This document shows, piece after piece, positions 15,862 through 23,295 of a DNA stretch of 27,843 bases; within the stretch, counting starts at the first letter, position 1, and each line of letters opens with the position of its first letter. Where the stretch lies: the NCBI GenBank assembly GCA_964654695.1, contig CAZZKJ010000030.1, positions 1 through 27,843 on the forward strand, given 5' to 3'. The position numbers and the translations under genes are program-made. Origin of the DNA: CAZZKJ01 sp964654695 (GTDB lineage: Bacteria > Krumholzibacteriota > Krumholzibacteriia > WVZY01). Under the pieces are notes generated by a model. That model was not told the DNA's origin. It was given only the letters and a program-made list of their open reading frames with translations, and made no database searches.

Positions 15862-16968
15862 TTAGAATGAGTGGGGTTTATGTGGCCCCAAAGACCAGAT
15901 AACCTGAAATGTCACTGAATTATTAGAACCGGAATACAGGTCCGATGTCTCCCGTCTCCAGACTATGCTGAACCTGGTGGTTTCTTCTGCAGGCATGAAT
16001 CCGAAAAACGCGCCGAAGGCAGTTGTGCTTTTAGAATCATCCTGGGCCTCTTGCGAAAAATCCGCGTAGCCTCCTCCATCAAATCGTCTCCGCATCTTGA
16101 TATCAATAGAAGTGAAAACACCAAAGGCGCTGTTGCTTCCACCGGGGCCGCCGCGAAGACCGGTTGTATCCCTGGAGGTCCCCATCGCTTCGGAAATGAA
16201 TGAGACCGTGCGGTACATATCGGGACGCCATTTGAGTTTAAGATCATAAACTGCTATGTCCGCTTCATGATTCTGTTGTGGATCGTAATATCCATGGAGA
16301 TAGGAAAGCCCCGTCTCAACTGAAGTATAATCGCCCAGATTTCGAAAAAGGGAAACGCGCCCTGAATATGCGATTTTTTCAGGAGCATAATCGGGTGGAG
16401 AAGAGGAACCGGAATCAAACAAGGAGTCCGTATCAAAAAAACCGCTGCCGAACGCGTTCAATGACAAAGTCAACGCATTATCTCCGACGGCTTTTAAAAA
16501 AGAAATTCCCGCTCCGATTACGCGAGCCCCCTCCTCGCCGATGAATTTGCGGTGCATGAGCGGAAAATCCAACCATGCCCATTGATGAGGATGCTGGGAA
16601 TTGATTTTGCCGATATCAAGCGGATACTTTCCAAACTTGAACTGCATGGTCAAGGGCAGCCCCCTGAGAATCGTCGCGGTTGCTTGTTCAACGTCGATTG
16701 ATGCTTCGCCCGGATCGATACTTAAAAAGATGTCAGCCCTGGAATATGGATTTAAGTATCCGGTCAGGGCCATCTCCAGTTCTTCGAATGTGAAAGAAGC
16801 CTTGTTCTTGTCTGCCATGCGGGCTGCGTTCTCGCTGCGCGCTGTGAAACGCATGTCTCCTATTGCACTGATATCGGGGTTGATGGTTGTTTGAGCCCTC
16901 GGTTTCGGGAACGGAATTAAGCAAATTAACAACGCGGCATATATGGGTATCCGCATATGCATCTTCAC
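15862..16968 (-). CDS. Outer-membrane beta-barrel, probable metal-uptake porin
   Basis: This 368-aa protein has a signal peptide (cleavage likely after residue 25, PRA-QT) and a body rich in alternating hydrophobic/polar strands, aromatic residues and Gly, ending in a strand-like FQVIWSL, as in outer-membrane barrels. The stretch MQFKFGKYPLDIGKINSQHP and the histidines in QHPHQW and MHRKF resemble the porin-like proteins annotated next to ZnuA as 'zinc-regulated outer membrane receptor'. No TonB box or plug domain is evident, so it is more likely a passive or facilitated pore than a TonB receptor. AGGAGGTG precedes the GTG start at 16968; an ATG six bases later is also possible. It forms an operon with znuA and znuB, which supports a role in bringing metal across the outer membrane. 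Confidence 0.75.
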   Translation of the reverse strand: MKMHMRIPIYAALLICLIPFPKPRAQTTINPDISAIGDMRFTARSENAARMADKNKASFTFEELEMALTGYLNPYSRADIFLSIDPGEASIDVEQATATILRGLPLTMQFKFGKYPLDIGKINSQHPHQWAWLDFPLMHRKFIGEEGARVIGAGISFLKAVGDNALTLSLNAFGSGFFDTDSLFDSGSSSPPDYAPEKIAYSGRVSLFRNLGDYTSVETGLSYLHGYYDPQQNHEADIAVYDLKLKWRPDMYRTVSFISEAMGTSRDTTGLRGGPGGSNSAFGVFTSIDIKMRRRFDGGGYADFSQEAQDDSKSTTAFGAFFGFMPAEETTRFSIVWRRETSDLYSGSNNSVTFQVIWSLGPHKPHSF

Positions 16969-17023
16969 CGCACCTCCTATTGGTTAGGCGGTGTAAACAA
17001 ACAATTGCCAGGTATAAAGATTG

Positions 17024-17305
17024 TTATATGAAAAGAGCGGGCGGAGCGCGTTCGCGTATTTTGGCATTAACGTGCGGCAAAGAAACGGATGCGTTTACAA
17101 GCTTGATGTCCGGCTGGAGAGATCGAGGAATGAGCACATTTATGCCGGATCGTGCTTCCAGTGCAGAGGCCGAGGCAAAAATACACACTGCGCATTTATA
17201 AACCGAATGAGAATAATGATGTGTATGAACGGCCAAGGTAAGAGCGCTGAGCAGTATAATGAACACACAGAAAACAAGTATATTCTTGTAAAACCGGCTC
17301 AGCAT
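17024..17305 (-). CDS. Small exported His/Cys protein in metal operon
   Basis: This 93-aa protein has an N-terminal hydrophobic segment (residues about 9-25, a signal peptide or anchor) followed by HTHHYSHSVYKCAVCIF, a cluster of four histidines and a CxxC pair that looks metal-binding. The C-terminal half is basic and unremarkable. I recognise similar short His/Cys proteins beside bacterial metal uptake or efflux genes but cannot name a function. It lies about 55 bases upstream of the barrel-protein gene on the same strand, so it is probably the first gene of the znu operon. There is no Shine-Dalgarno sequence. A possible promoter (TTGCAA at 17338-17343, TATATT at 17316-17321, 16 bases apart) would start transcription within a few bases of the ATG, hinting at a leaderless message. 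Confidence 0.6.
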   Translation of the reverse strand: MLSRFYKNILVFCVFIILLSALTLAVHTHHYSHSVYKCAVCIFASASALEARSGINVLIPRSLQPDIKLVNASVSLPHVNAKIRERAPPALFI

Positions 17306-17315
17306 AACATCAATA

Positions 17316-17343
17316 AATATAAACGCCCCAATCTGGATTGCAA
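17316..17343 (-). promoter_or_regulatory. Candidate promoter of the metal-uptake operon
   Basis: On the minus strand TTGCAA is followed after 16 bases by TATATT, 10 bases before the ATG of the small His/Cys protein. I see no convincing Zur-type palindrome around it. Confidence 0.35.
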
Positions 17344-17398
17344 GACAAAAGTTCTGGAGGGTGCGAATGATGGCACACGGCGGCGCGGGGCAAGCATG

Positions 17399-18871
17399 TC
17401 ATGCTCGTTCGCGCCGGTTGACTGGATCGCCTCGACGAAAGGTTAAGAGGCTCACCGCAACCGTGAAAAACAGTGAGATGATAAAGCTCGCCAGTTTGAG
17501 ATCGAGCATCGAGTTAAGAGCGGATGAGTTTTTCCATATTATATTGCTTATAGTGCCCGTCAGCATGCCCGCCAATACGCCTGATGCAGTGGTTTTTCGC
17601 CACCGCAGCGACAGCAGCAGCGGCGGCCCGAAGGAGGCTCCCAGTCCCGACCAGGCGTATGACACCATATCGAAAATCAAGTCAGTGTTGGTGAATGCCA
17701 GCACCAGGGCGACGGCCGAGACCGCCACAGTAGCGATTCTGCTCAGCAGAACCAGTCTTCGCGGCGGAGCTTTGGGCTTGAACAGTTTTACGTATATATC
17801 CTCCACCAGGGAAGATGTAACGACAATAAGCTGGGAATCTGCTGTAGACATCATGGCGGCCACCGCTCCGGCGATCATAAATCCGGCGATCCAGCCCGGC
17901 ATCAGCCTCATGGCGAGAAGCGGCATTACCATCTCCTGGTCGGGAATGCCGCTGCCCAGGATAGCCGCGCCCATTATTCCGATAAGAGGAGCCCCCCAGT
18001 AGGCGATGAGCACCCATGAACCCGCGATCGCCATTCCTTTCTTGATTTCCTTGGGGCTTTTTACGGCCATGTATCTGCTGAGCAGGTGCGGCTGCCCGAG
18101 GTATCCCAGTCCCCACGAAAGGCCGCCCAACATTGTGCCGAAGATGAAGGCTCCACCGGTTTTGCCCCCGTCCATATGAAAAAACTCGGGGCCCAGGGAC
18201 GAGATATGATATGAAAATCCTTCCGCCCCGGCGATTTTTATCAACGCGGCTATAGGAAGGATAACGGCGACGGCCGCCATCATGAATCCCTGGAGTACAT
18301 CGGTCCAAACGACGGCGATAAATCCACCCATCATCGTGTAAAGCATGACAATCACCGCTCCGAGGACGATTCCCCAACTGGTATCCAACCCGAATGTGGC
18401 ATTGAGTATTTTACCGCCCCCTACGAATTGCGCTGCGACATAGGTTGTATAGAAGAAGATTATGATTGCCATCGAGATCATCCGTAGCAGGTGGGATGAA
18501 TCTTTGAAACGAATTTCGAAATAATCCGGAATCGTAAGCGCTCCAAGCCTGGCCGTCTCCCGCCGTAGTGGAAGCGCGAGCAGCGTCCAGGAAGCGAAAA
18601 TCCCGCCTGCGATTCCTATAACCGACCAGAATTCGGTAAATCCGACTGCATAGGCCGCGCCGGGAAGGCCCAGTAGAAACCATGCGCTTTCTCCGCTCGC
18701 TCTTTCCGATATTGCGGCGGACAGGGCTCCCAGCCTTCGCCCGGCGAGCAGGAAGTCGTCGAGCTTCTTCATCAATGTCGATGCGGCGATGCCGCAGGTG
18801 AGGAGAATTATAAGATAGAATATTATCCCTATGAGCAGCGACCAGTCGGTGGAGATGTCGAAGGATCTCAC
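17399..18871 (-). CDS. Solute:sodium symporter (SSS/PutP family)
   Basis: This is a 490-aa inner-membrane secondary transporter with about 13 hydrophobic segments, the normal size for the SSS family. Typical features are the DDFLLAGRRLG start of the conserved core, GESAWFLLGLPGAAYAVG in the second segment, the LYTMMGGFIAVVWTDVLQG block and GWIAGFMIAGAVAAMMSTAD-SQL, which holds the conserved Ser/Thr of the second sodium-site region. It takes up an organic solute, possibly proline or another amino or organic acid, with Na+; the motifs look most like PutP but the solute is not certain. It begins with GTG, and the GTGA overlaps the stop of a 34-codon membrane peptide, with GAGGAGG upstream, so its translation is coupled to that peptide. 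The next upstream gene encodes a probable Na+-pumping pyrophosphatase. Confidence 0.9.
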   Translation of the reverse strand: MRSFDISTDWSLLIGIIFYLIILLTCGIAASTLMKKLDDFLLAGRRLGALSAAISERASGESAWFLLGLPGAAYAVGFTEFWSVIGIAGGIFASWTLLALPLRRETARLGALTIPDYFEIRFKDSSHLLRMISMAIIIFFYTTYVAAQFVGGGKILNATFGLDTSWGIVLGAVIVMLYTMMGGFIAVVWTDVLQGFMMAAVAVILPIAALIKIAGAEGFSYHISSLGPEFFHMDGGKTGGAFIFGTMLGGLSWGLGYLGQPHLLSRYMAVKSPKEIKKGMAIAGSWVLIAYWGAPLIGIMGAAILGSGIPDQEMVMPLLAMRLMPGWIAGFMIAGAVAAMMSTADSQLIVVTSSLVEDIYVKLFKPKAPPRRLVLLSRIATVAVSAVALVLAFTNTDLIFDMVSYAWSGLGASFGPPLLLSLRWRKTTASGVLAGMLTGTISNIIWKNSSALNSMLDLKLASFIISLFFTVAVSLLTFRRGDPVNRRERA

Positions 18872-18972
18872 TTATCCTCCTCTTCATCTTTCCAGGTGAA
18901 GAATTTCCAGATAAGGAGGATCAGCAGAAGCAGCCATGAACCGGCCAGGATAATGATAGTACGAAGCGGCAA
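18868..18972 (-). CDS. 34-aa symporter-coupled membrane peptide
   Basis: This short gene encodes one transmembrane helix (TIIILAGSWLLLLILLIWKF) followed by a short acidic tail ending DEEEDK. Its stop codon overlaps the GTG start of the symporter (GTGA), a classic sign of translational coupling. The start is most likely TTG at 18972, with AAGGA four bases upstream; no ATG is available in frame. Small single-helix proteins encoded just before SSS transporters are known and are annotated as 'symporter small accessory protein', and size, topology and position fit this. Function in the complex is not established. A large GC-rich hairpin lies just upstream, between it and the pyrophosphatase gene. 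Confidence 0.65.
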   Translation of the reverse strand: MPLRTIIILAGSWLLLLILLIWKFFTWKDEEEDK

Positions 18973-18995
18973 GGTATCCTTCGCTTTTGGTACTA

Positions 18996-19040
18996 CGCCC
19001 CGTAACGGCGGCCTGCGTTCAGACCGGCCGCCGCGGGGCG
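18996..19040 (-). other. GC-rich hairpin between pyrophosphatase and symporter genes
   Basis: An outer stem CGCCCCG/CGGGGCG and an inner perfect stem CGGCGGCC/GGCCGCCG flank a 12-base loop. There is no T-run after it, so it is not a standard intrinsic terminator. It could stabilise the 3' end of the pyrophosphatase message or partly stop transcription before the symporter genes. Confidence 0.6.
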
Positions 19041-19057
19041 CAAGGTATCGGCCGCGG

Positions 19058-21070
19058 TCAAAGAGTTTTGCCGATTAAAGGTGCGAATACAAGGGAGACC
19101 ACAGCCATCAATTTTATCAGAATATTCATTGAAGGACCGGCCGTATCCTTGAAAGGATCGCCGACGGTGTCTCCGACTACGGCGGCTTTATGAGCATCGG
19201 ATCCTTTGCCGCCGAGGTTGCCTTCTTCTATCCATTTTTTTGCGTTGTCCCACGCACCGCCTCCGTTGGCCATGAAAACTCCCAGGAGAACACCCGAAGC
19301 GGTAGCGCCGGCTAAAAATCCGCCTAGAGATTCCTTGCTTATTAAAAATCCCACGAGCAGCGGAGAAGAAACCGCAAGAATACCGGGGGCGATCATTTGA
19401 CGCAGTGCGCCTTTTGTGACTATGTCAATACACTTTTCGACTTCCGGCCTGGCCGAGCCTTCAAGCAGTCCTTTTATTTCCCGGAACTGCCTTCTTATCT
19501 CGATCACCATTTTATCGGCCGCTCGCCCTACGGCTTCCATGGTCAGGGCTGCTATAAAGAACGGCATCATCGCGCCCAGGAGAAGGCCGATGATCGTTTT
19601 TGCATCGGTCAGGTTGATCTGGATAATGCCTGCCTGTTTCTGGTACGCGGAGAAAAGGGCCAGGGCGGTAAGAGCGGCGCTGCCGATGGCGAAGCCTTTT
19701 CCGACTGCGGCGGTTGTGTTGCCGAGGGCATCCAGCTTGTCCGTAATTTTGCGGATCTCCGGGCCCGCTCCGCTCATTTCGGCGATGCCGCCGGCGTTGT
19801 CTGCGATTGGACCGTATGAATCTGTGGACATGACGATGCCAATAGTGGAAAGCATGCCAACTCCGGAAATGGCGATTCCGTAAAGGCCGTCCATCCTGAA
19901 AGCAACAAATATGGCGATGGCGATGGTTATGACCGGCAGTACTGAACTTTTGAAGCCAACCGCCAGGCCGGTGATAATAGTCGTTGCCGGCCCCGATTGC
20001 GATGCATTAGCTATGGCCTTTATAGGAGGGCCGGACGTGAAGTACTCGCTCTCCAGCCCGATTAAAATACCGCATAGAAGACCGGATATAATAGCCCAAA
20101 AAGTGTTGGTATTGCCGACGAGCCTGGTTGTTAGAAAATAGGAACCAACGATAAAAATTGCCCCGCTCAAATATATGACGTAACGAAGAGCGGCCTGGGG
20201 ATTGAGTTTTTTCAATATGCCCATGGAAAAAATGCCCAGAAGGGATGCTACGAGCCCCATTCCGATGAGGGCAAGGGGCAGAAACATTCGGGGAATGGTC
20301 TCGCTTGAAACGGTCCCGGTTTTCGATAAGTAAGTTGATGCCGCTATGGCCATTGCGGCGACTACCGAACCCACGTACGATTCGAAAAGGTCAGCGCCCA
20401 TACCTGCGGTGTCGCCGACATTGTCGCCGACATTGTCTGCAATAACCCCGGGATTTCTGGGATCATCCTCGGGTATGCCCGCTTCGACTTTGCCGACCAG
20501 GTCGGCCCCTACGTCGGCGCTCTTGGTGTAAATACCACCACCGACCCTCGCGAAAAGAGCAATGCTCGAAGCGCCCATCGCGAAGCCGTTTATAATAAGA
20601 GGGGCGTTGATCGGATCATGTTTTGTAAAAATAAAAAAGAAGCCCAATCCTATTACACCCAATGAAGCCACAGCCAGACCCATAACGGATCCGCCCTGAA
20701 ACGCAATGGCCAGCGCCAGGGGAGTTCCTCCGGACTTGGCTCCCTGGCAGGCCCGGTTGCTGGTTCGCGTTGCCGCTTCCATTCCCAGCCAGCCGGCCAG
20801 CATCGAACTGAGGGCTCCTGATAGATATGCGATTCCCGTCCATAGACTGAGCGTCCAGGTTAGCGCGGCAAAGATTATTATCATGAATAATGCAATTATC
20901 TGATACTCACGCTTCAAGAAAATCATCGCTCCGCCGTGAATGGTTTCGGCTATCGACTGCATGCTTTCACTGCCGGGATTATGGCGCTTGACTGCAAAAT
21001 AAGTCGCAGCGGCTACGAACATGCCAAAAACGCCCAGCCAGGGAATGACATTAATCAAAGTGCTGTTCAT
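19058..21070 (-). CDS. hppA: K+-dependent membrane pyrophosphatase, probably Na+-pumping
   Basis: This integral membrane ion pump is driven by pyrophosphate hydrolysis, 670 aa with about 16 membrane segments. The active-site blocks are DVGADLVGKVE (187-197) and EDDPRNPGVIADNVGDNVGD (201-220), the Mg-pyrophosphate-binding Asp/Lys clusters of the family, with a second set in SYGPIADNAGGIAEM. The sequence GNTTAAVGKG (451-460) has Ala455 and Gly458, the K+-dependent form; K+-independent enzymes have Lys at the Ala position. E230 in GADLFESY sits where Na+-transporting enzymes carry their gate glutamate, so Na+ (or mixed Na+/H+) export is more likely than pure H+ pumping. AGGAGG lies 8 bases before the ATG. 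A promoter about 170 bases upstream and a terminator-like hairpin in the leader suggest regulation. It precedes a Na+-solute symporter that could use the gradient. Confidence 0.94.
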   Translation of the reverse strand: MNSTLINVIPWLGVFGMFVAAATYFAVKRHNPGSESMQSIAETIHGGAMIFLKREYQIIALFMIIIFAALTWTLSLWTGIAYLSGALSSMLAGWLGMEAATRTSNRACQGAKSGGTPLALAIAFQGGSVMGLAVASLGVIGLGFFFIFTKHDPINAPLIINGFAMGASSIALFARVGGGIYTKSADVGADLVGKVEAGIPEDDPRNPGVIADNVGDNVGDTAGMGADLFESYVGSVVAAMAIAASTYLSKTGTVSSETIPRMFLPLALIGMGLVASLLGIFSMGILKKLNPQAALRYVIYLSGAIFIVGSYFLTTRLVGNTNTFWAIISGLLCGILIGLESEYFTSGPPIKAIANASQSGPATTIITGLAVGFKSSVLPVITIAIAIFVAFRMDGLYGIAISGVGMLSTIGIVMSTDSYGPIADNAGGIAEMSGAGPEIRKITDKLDALGNTTAAVGKGFAIGSAALTALALFSAYQKQAGIIQINLTDAKTIIGLLLGAMMPFFIAALTMEAVGRAADKMVIEIRRQFREIKGLLEGSARPEVEKCIDIVTKGALRQMIAPGILAVSSPLLVGFLISKESLGGFLAGATASGVLLGVFMANGGGAWDNAKKWIEEGNLGGKGSDAHKAAVVGDTVGDPFKDTAGPSMNILIKLMAVVSLVFAPLIGKTL

Positions 21071-21136
21071 TCAAGAATCCTCCTTAATCCTTTCGCGCAC
21101 TGCTTTCAGTTCTGCAACGGAGCTTTTCTAAGAAAA

Positions 21137-21158
21137 ATCCCTCAGCATGCTGGGGGAT
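21137..21158 (-). terminator. Hairpin with U-run upstream of hppA
   Basis: A 9-base stem with a CATG loop (minus strand) is followed by TTTTCTT, the pattern of an intrinsic terminator. It ends about 66 bases before the hppA ATG. It may end read-through from the glycosyltransferase gene. If the promoter at 21241-21269 is real, it lies inside the hppA leader and could act as an attenuator. Confidence 0.6.
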
Positions 21159-21440
21159 GATCTATTTGAGGATTGAAGCCTGAGGCCGTTACCATGGCTG
21201 AACATGAAATCGCGCTGAAAATGTGACGTAAGTTCGGGGAAGTGTAATTAATTATCCACCTTGGGTCAAGGTAAATCATCGGTGCCGGGTCGGCGGAAAG
21301 TATCGTATCTATGTTAATTTAAATGAGTTGCGAGGGCGTCTCTCCGGGCGCGCATTTGCCGGGAGGGGGAAACCGCCTTGAGACCGGGTTAAGTCAAAAC
21401 CAGGAGGGACGCCACAAGCCGGCACCAGAAAGCGGGATAA
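21159..21440. other. Intergenic region upstream of hppA
   Basis: No gene is evident in these 282 bases between two minus-strand genes (370 bases counting the hppA leader down to 21071). The only features I can support are the minus-strand promoter at 21241-21269 and GC-rich stretches after the glycosyltransferase stop with no clean terminator. Confidence 0.5.
21241..21269 (-). promoter_or_regulatory. Candidate promoter of hppA
   Basis: On the minus strand TTGACC is followed after 17 bases by TACACT. The predicted start near 21234 would give a leader of about 165 bases that contains the hairpin at 21137-21158. Confidence 0.5.
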
Positions 21441-22991
21441 TCAGGGCTGGATTCTGCCGATGGACGCTCCCTGGCCGCCTATTTCTTCTTCGTTCTTGAA
21501 ATGTCCCATGTAATCATAGAACAAGATTTGGGAATCAGCCGCCGAATACGTGTCGAGAGTGTCGCCCTTCAGATGGAAAAATATATCCAATTCGGGATTG
21601 TCGTAAAAGAGTTTTACGGCGTTTCCATTTCCAAGGGCCTCTATTACGTTGGTCTGGTACCAGGACGGTTCATGAAGATATACCATGAAGAACTTTCCAT
21701 GAGGCGGCAGATCGATTCTCTTCTTCTTGATATCGCGATACGCATTGGCTGCTACAAGTTCTCTTCTCAGAATATAATTCTTCGGAAGAGGGTAACTCTC
21801 TCTAATAATATCCCGCTCATTTGCTCGAACCTGCGTGAAAGCAATAGTTGGTATGATTAAAAATAGAATGATCCTGGCCTGGGAGGTCAATACTGTATTT
21901 GCCGCGCCCGTTAAGCAGAAAAGATCTTCAATCGCCCAGGCAAGAATGAGCATTACAGCGAAAGACGGAATATAAGTATGAGTGAAATACGTGTGATCCT
22001 TGAGAAAAAGCACAGGCGCTATAGTAGCCATATAGTAGATTCCTGAAACAGCAAGAGTACGGTGCCGCCCCCTTGCCAGGTTCAGGAGCACTAGTCCCAA
22101 AATGAACAGGTGGGAAACTGTCAAGCCCGGGTTTAAACGGTTGATGACAAAAGGGAGCCGGGCGGAAAAATCATAGGCCCAATGAGTATATGTCAGGAAA
22201 TTATCCCATACGTTGATGCCAAAGTGAAAACGGTAAGGGCCCTCGGCGGGGAACCCTTTCCACGCGAACATAAAAAAGAAATAGGCGATCATAACGGCAA
22301 GAGGTAATCGCACACTCGCCAGAGCGCTAACGAAAGGCCTGCCGGAACCACTCCTCCGCCCATAAGCGTAAGCGAATAGAATGAGAGGAATACCTGCGGT
22401 TTGTTCGATGCTGAGAAGGGCAAGGATGTAGGAGAGCACAGCGGCCGCCGAACAAAGAAAAGATTTTTTATCAATACTAATTATTCCAAAAATGAGACAA
22501 GAGAGCGCGAACAATTGCCCCAGCAGCTGCTGGATGCATGATATCCACGCGACTATATTTATAAAAGACATACTCATTGCAAAAAGAGCGGTTGTAATGA
22601 GTGATGGCGGATGCGGAAGCTTGAATTTTCTCAAAAGGATATAGAACAAGATGCTGTTCAATATATGAATTATCAGCGAAACAATGTGGTACGCCGGAGC
22701 ATTCAAACCGAACAATCCGTACATGATCTTAAAATACAAAGTTTTCGTGAGAGGCCGGAACTGCCCGGTTTCCGAACTAAAAAACTTATTGAGGGAACTG
22801 CCCGGGCCGGACGACGCTTGTAAAAGCAGAGTGAAATCATCCTGGGCGAAGAAGTAGTTTGTAAGAGGCTGAAAGACGACGAAAGTTACAACCGCGAGAA
22901 TCAACAGGGCCGCCAGGATCCGCGGAGATGCTTTGCTAAAATCGCCTGGAGATTCCGCGGGGGGTATCTTATCCGCTTTGCGCGTGTTCAT
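21441..22991 (-). CDS. Polytopic GT-C-like glycosyltransferase (putative)
   Basis: This 516-aa membrane protein has roughly ten to twelve hydrophobic segments and a soluble C-terminal part from about residue 410. After the first membrane helix comes FFAQDDFTLL with the acidic pair D51-D52, then GQFRPLTKTLYF. This layout (Asp in the first extracytoplasmic loop, an RPL motif, many helices) is typical of GT-C-fold transferases that use polyprenyl-phosphate sugars outside the membrane. The donor, acceptor and pathway are unknown, and no other cell-envelope sugar genes flank it. It begins with ATG but has no clear ribosome-binding site. It is divergent from the heme operon and lies on the same strand as hppA, separated by 370 bases. 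Confidence 0.65.
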   Translation of the reverse strand: MNTRKADKIPPAESPGDFSKASPRILAALLILAVVTFVVFQPLTNYFFAQDDFTLLLQASSGPGSSLNKFFSSETGQFRPLTKTLYFKIMYGLFGLNAPAYHIVSLIIHILNSILFYILLRKFKLPHPPSLITTALFAMSMSFINIVAWISCIQQLLGQLFALSCLIFGIISIDKKSFLCSAAAVLSYILALLSIEQTAGIPLILFAYAYGRRSGSGRPFVSALASVRLPLAVMIAYFFFMFAWKGFPAEGPYRFHFGINVWDNFLTYTHWAYDFSARLPFVINRLNPGLTVSHLFILGLVLLNLARGRHRTLAVSGIYYMATIAPVLFLKDHTYFTHTYIPSFAVMLILAWAIEDLFCLTGAANTVLTSQARIILFLIIPTIAFTQVRANERDIIRESYPLPKNYILRRELVAANAYRDIKKKRIDLPPHGKFFMVYLHEPSWYQTNVIEALGNGNAVKLFYDNPELDIFFHLKGDTLDTYSAADSQILFYDYMGHFKNEEEIGGQGASIGRIQP

Positions 22992-23295
22992 TCGAAATCG
23001 ATGTTAGCACCAACCCCCGGGGATGATAAAGAGCTTTCTCTACCGATGGATCCGTCGGTTCTAAATTTCCTTAGCGCGCTGTTTTGTGATGTGCATAGCG
23101 GACATGGCACTGCTGCTTTCATTTCATCTTTGACCGGATGTTATTCATGGTGTATATTCTCGGTGCGAACCGGCCTCCCGGGCCGGTCCTGGAAAGAATC
23201 GACGGGGCGGTAAAGATTGAAGACGGCTGTCGAACGCCTGCATTAGCTTTTTGCATGTTAGCAGGACTGCTCCTTATTCAACCAATTCAGATAAG
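22992..23295. other. Divergent intergenic region before heme operon
   Basis: This stretch carries the heme-operon promoter at 23130-23158 and a small GC-rich inverted repeat around 23170-23186 (CCGGCC/GGCCGG) in the predicted leader. A 70-codon frame from 23001 lacks a ribosome-binding site and a recognisable product, and it overlaps the promoter, so I do not call it. Confidence 0.5.
23130..23158 (+). promoter_or_regulatory. Promoter of the heme operon
   Basis: TTGACC is followed after exactly 17 bases by TATATT. The predicted start near 23165 leaves a leader of about 130 bases before hemE. Confidence 0.6.

Noticed and set aside
23170..23186. CCGGCC/GGCCGG inverted repeat in the heme leader as a terminator
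   Set aside because: The stem is short and no T-run follows, so termination is not supported.
23001..23213. 70-codon plus-strand frame before hemE
   Set aside because: No ribosome-binding site, no recognisable product, and it runs across the heme-operon promoter.
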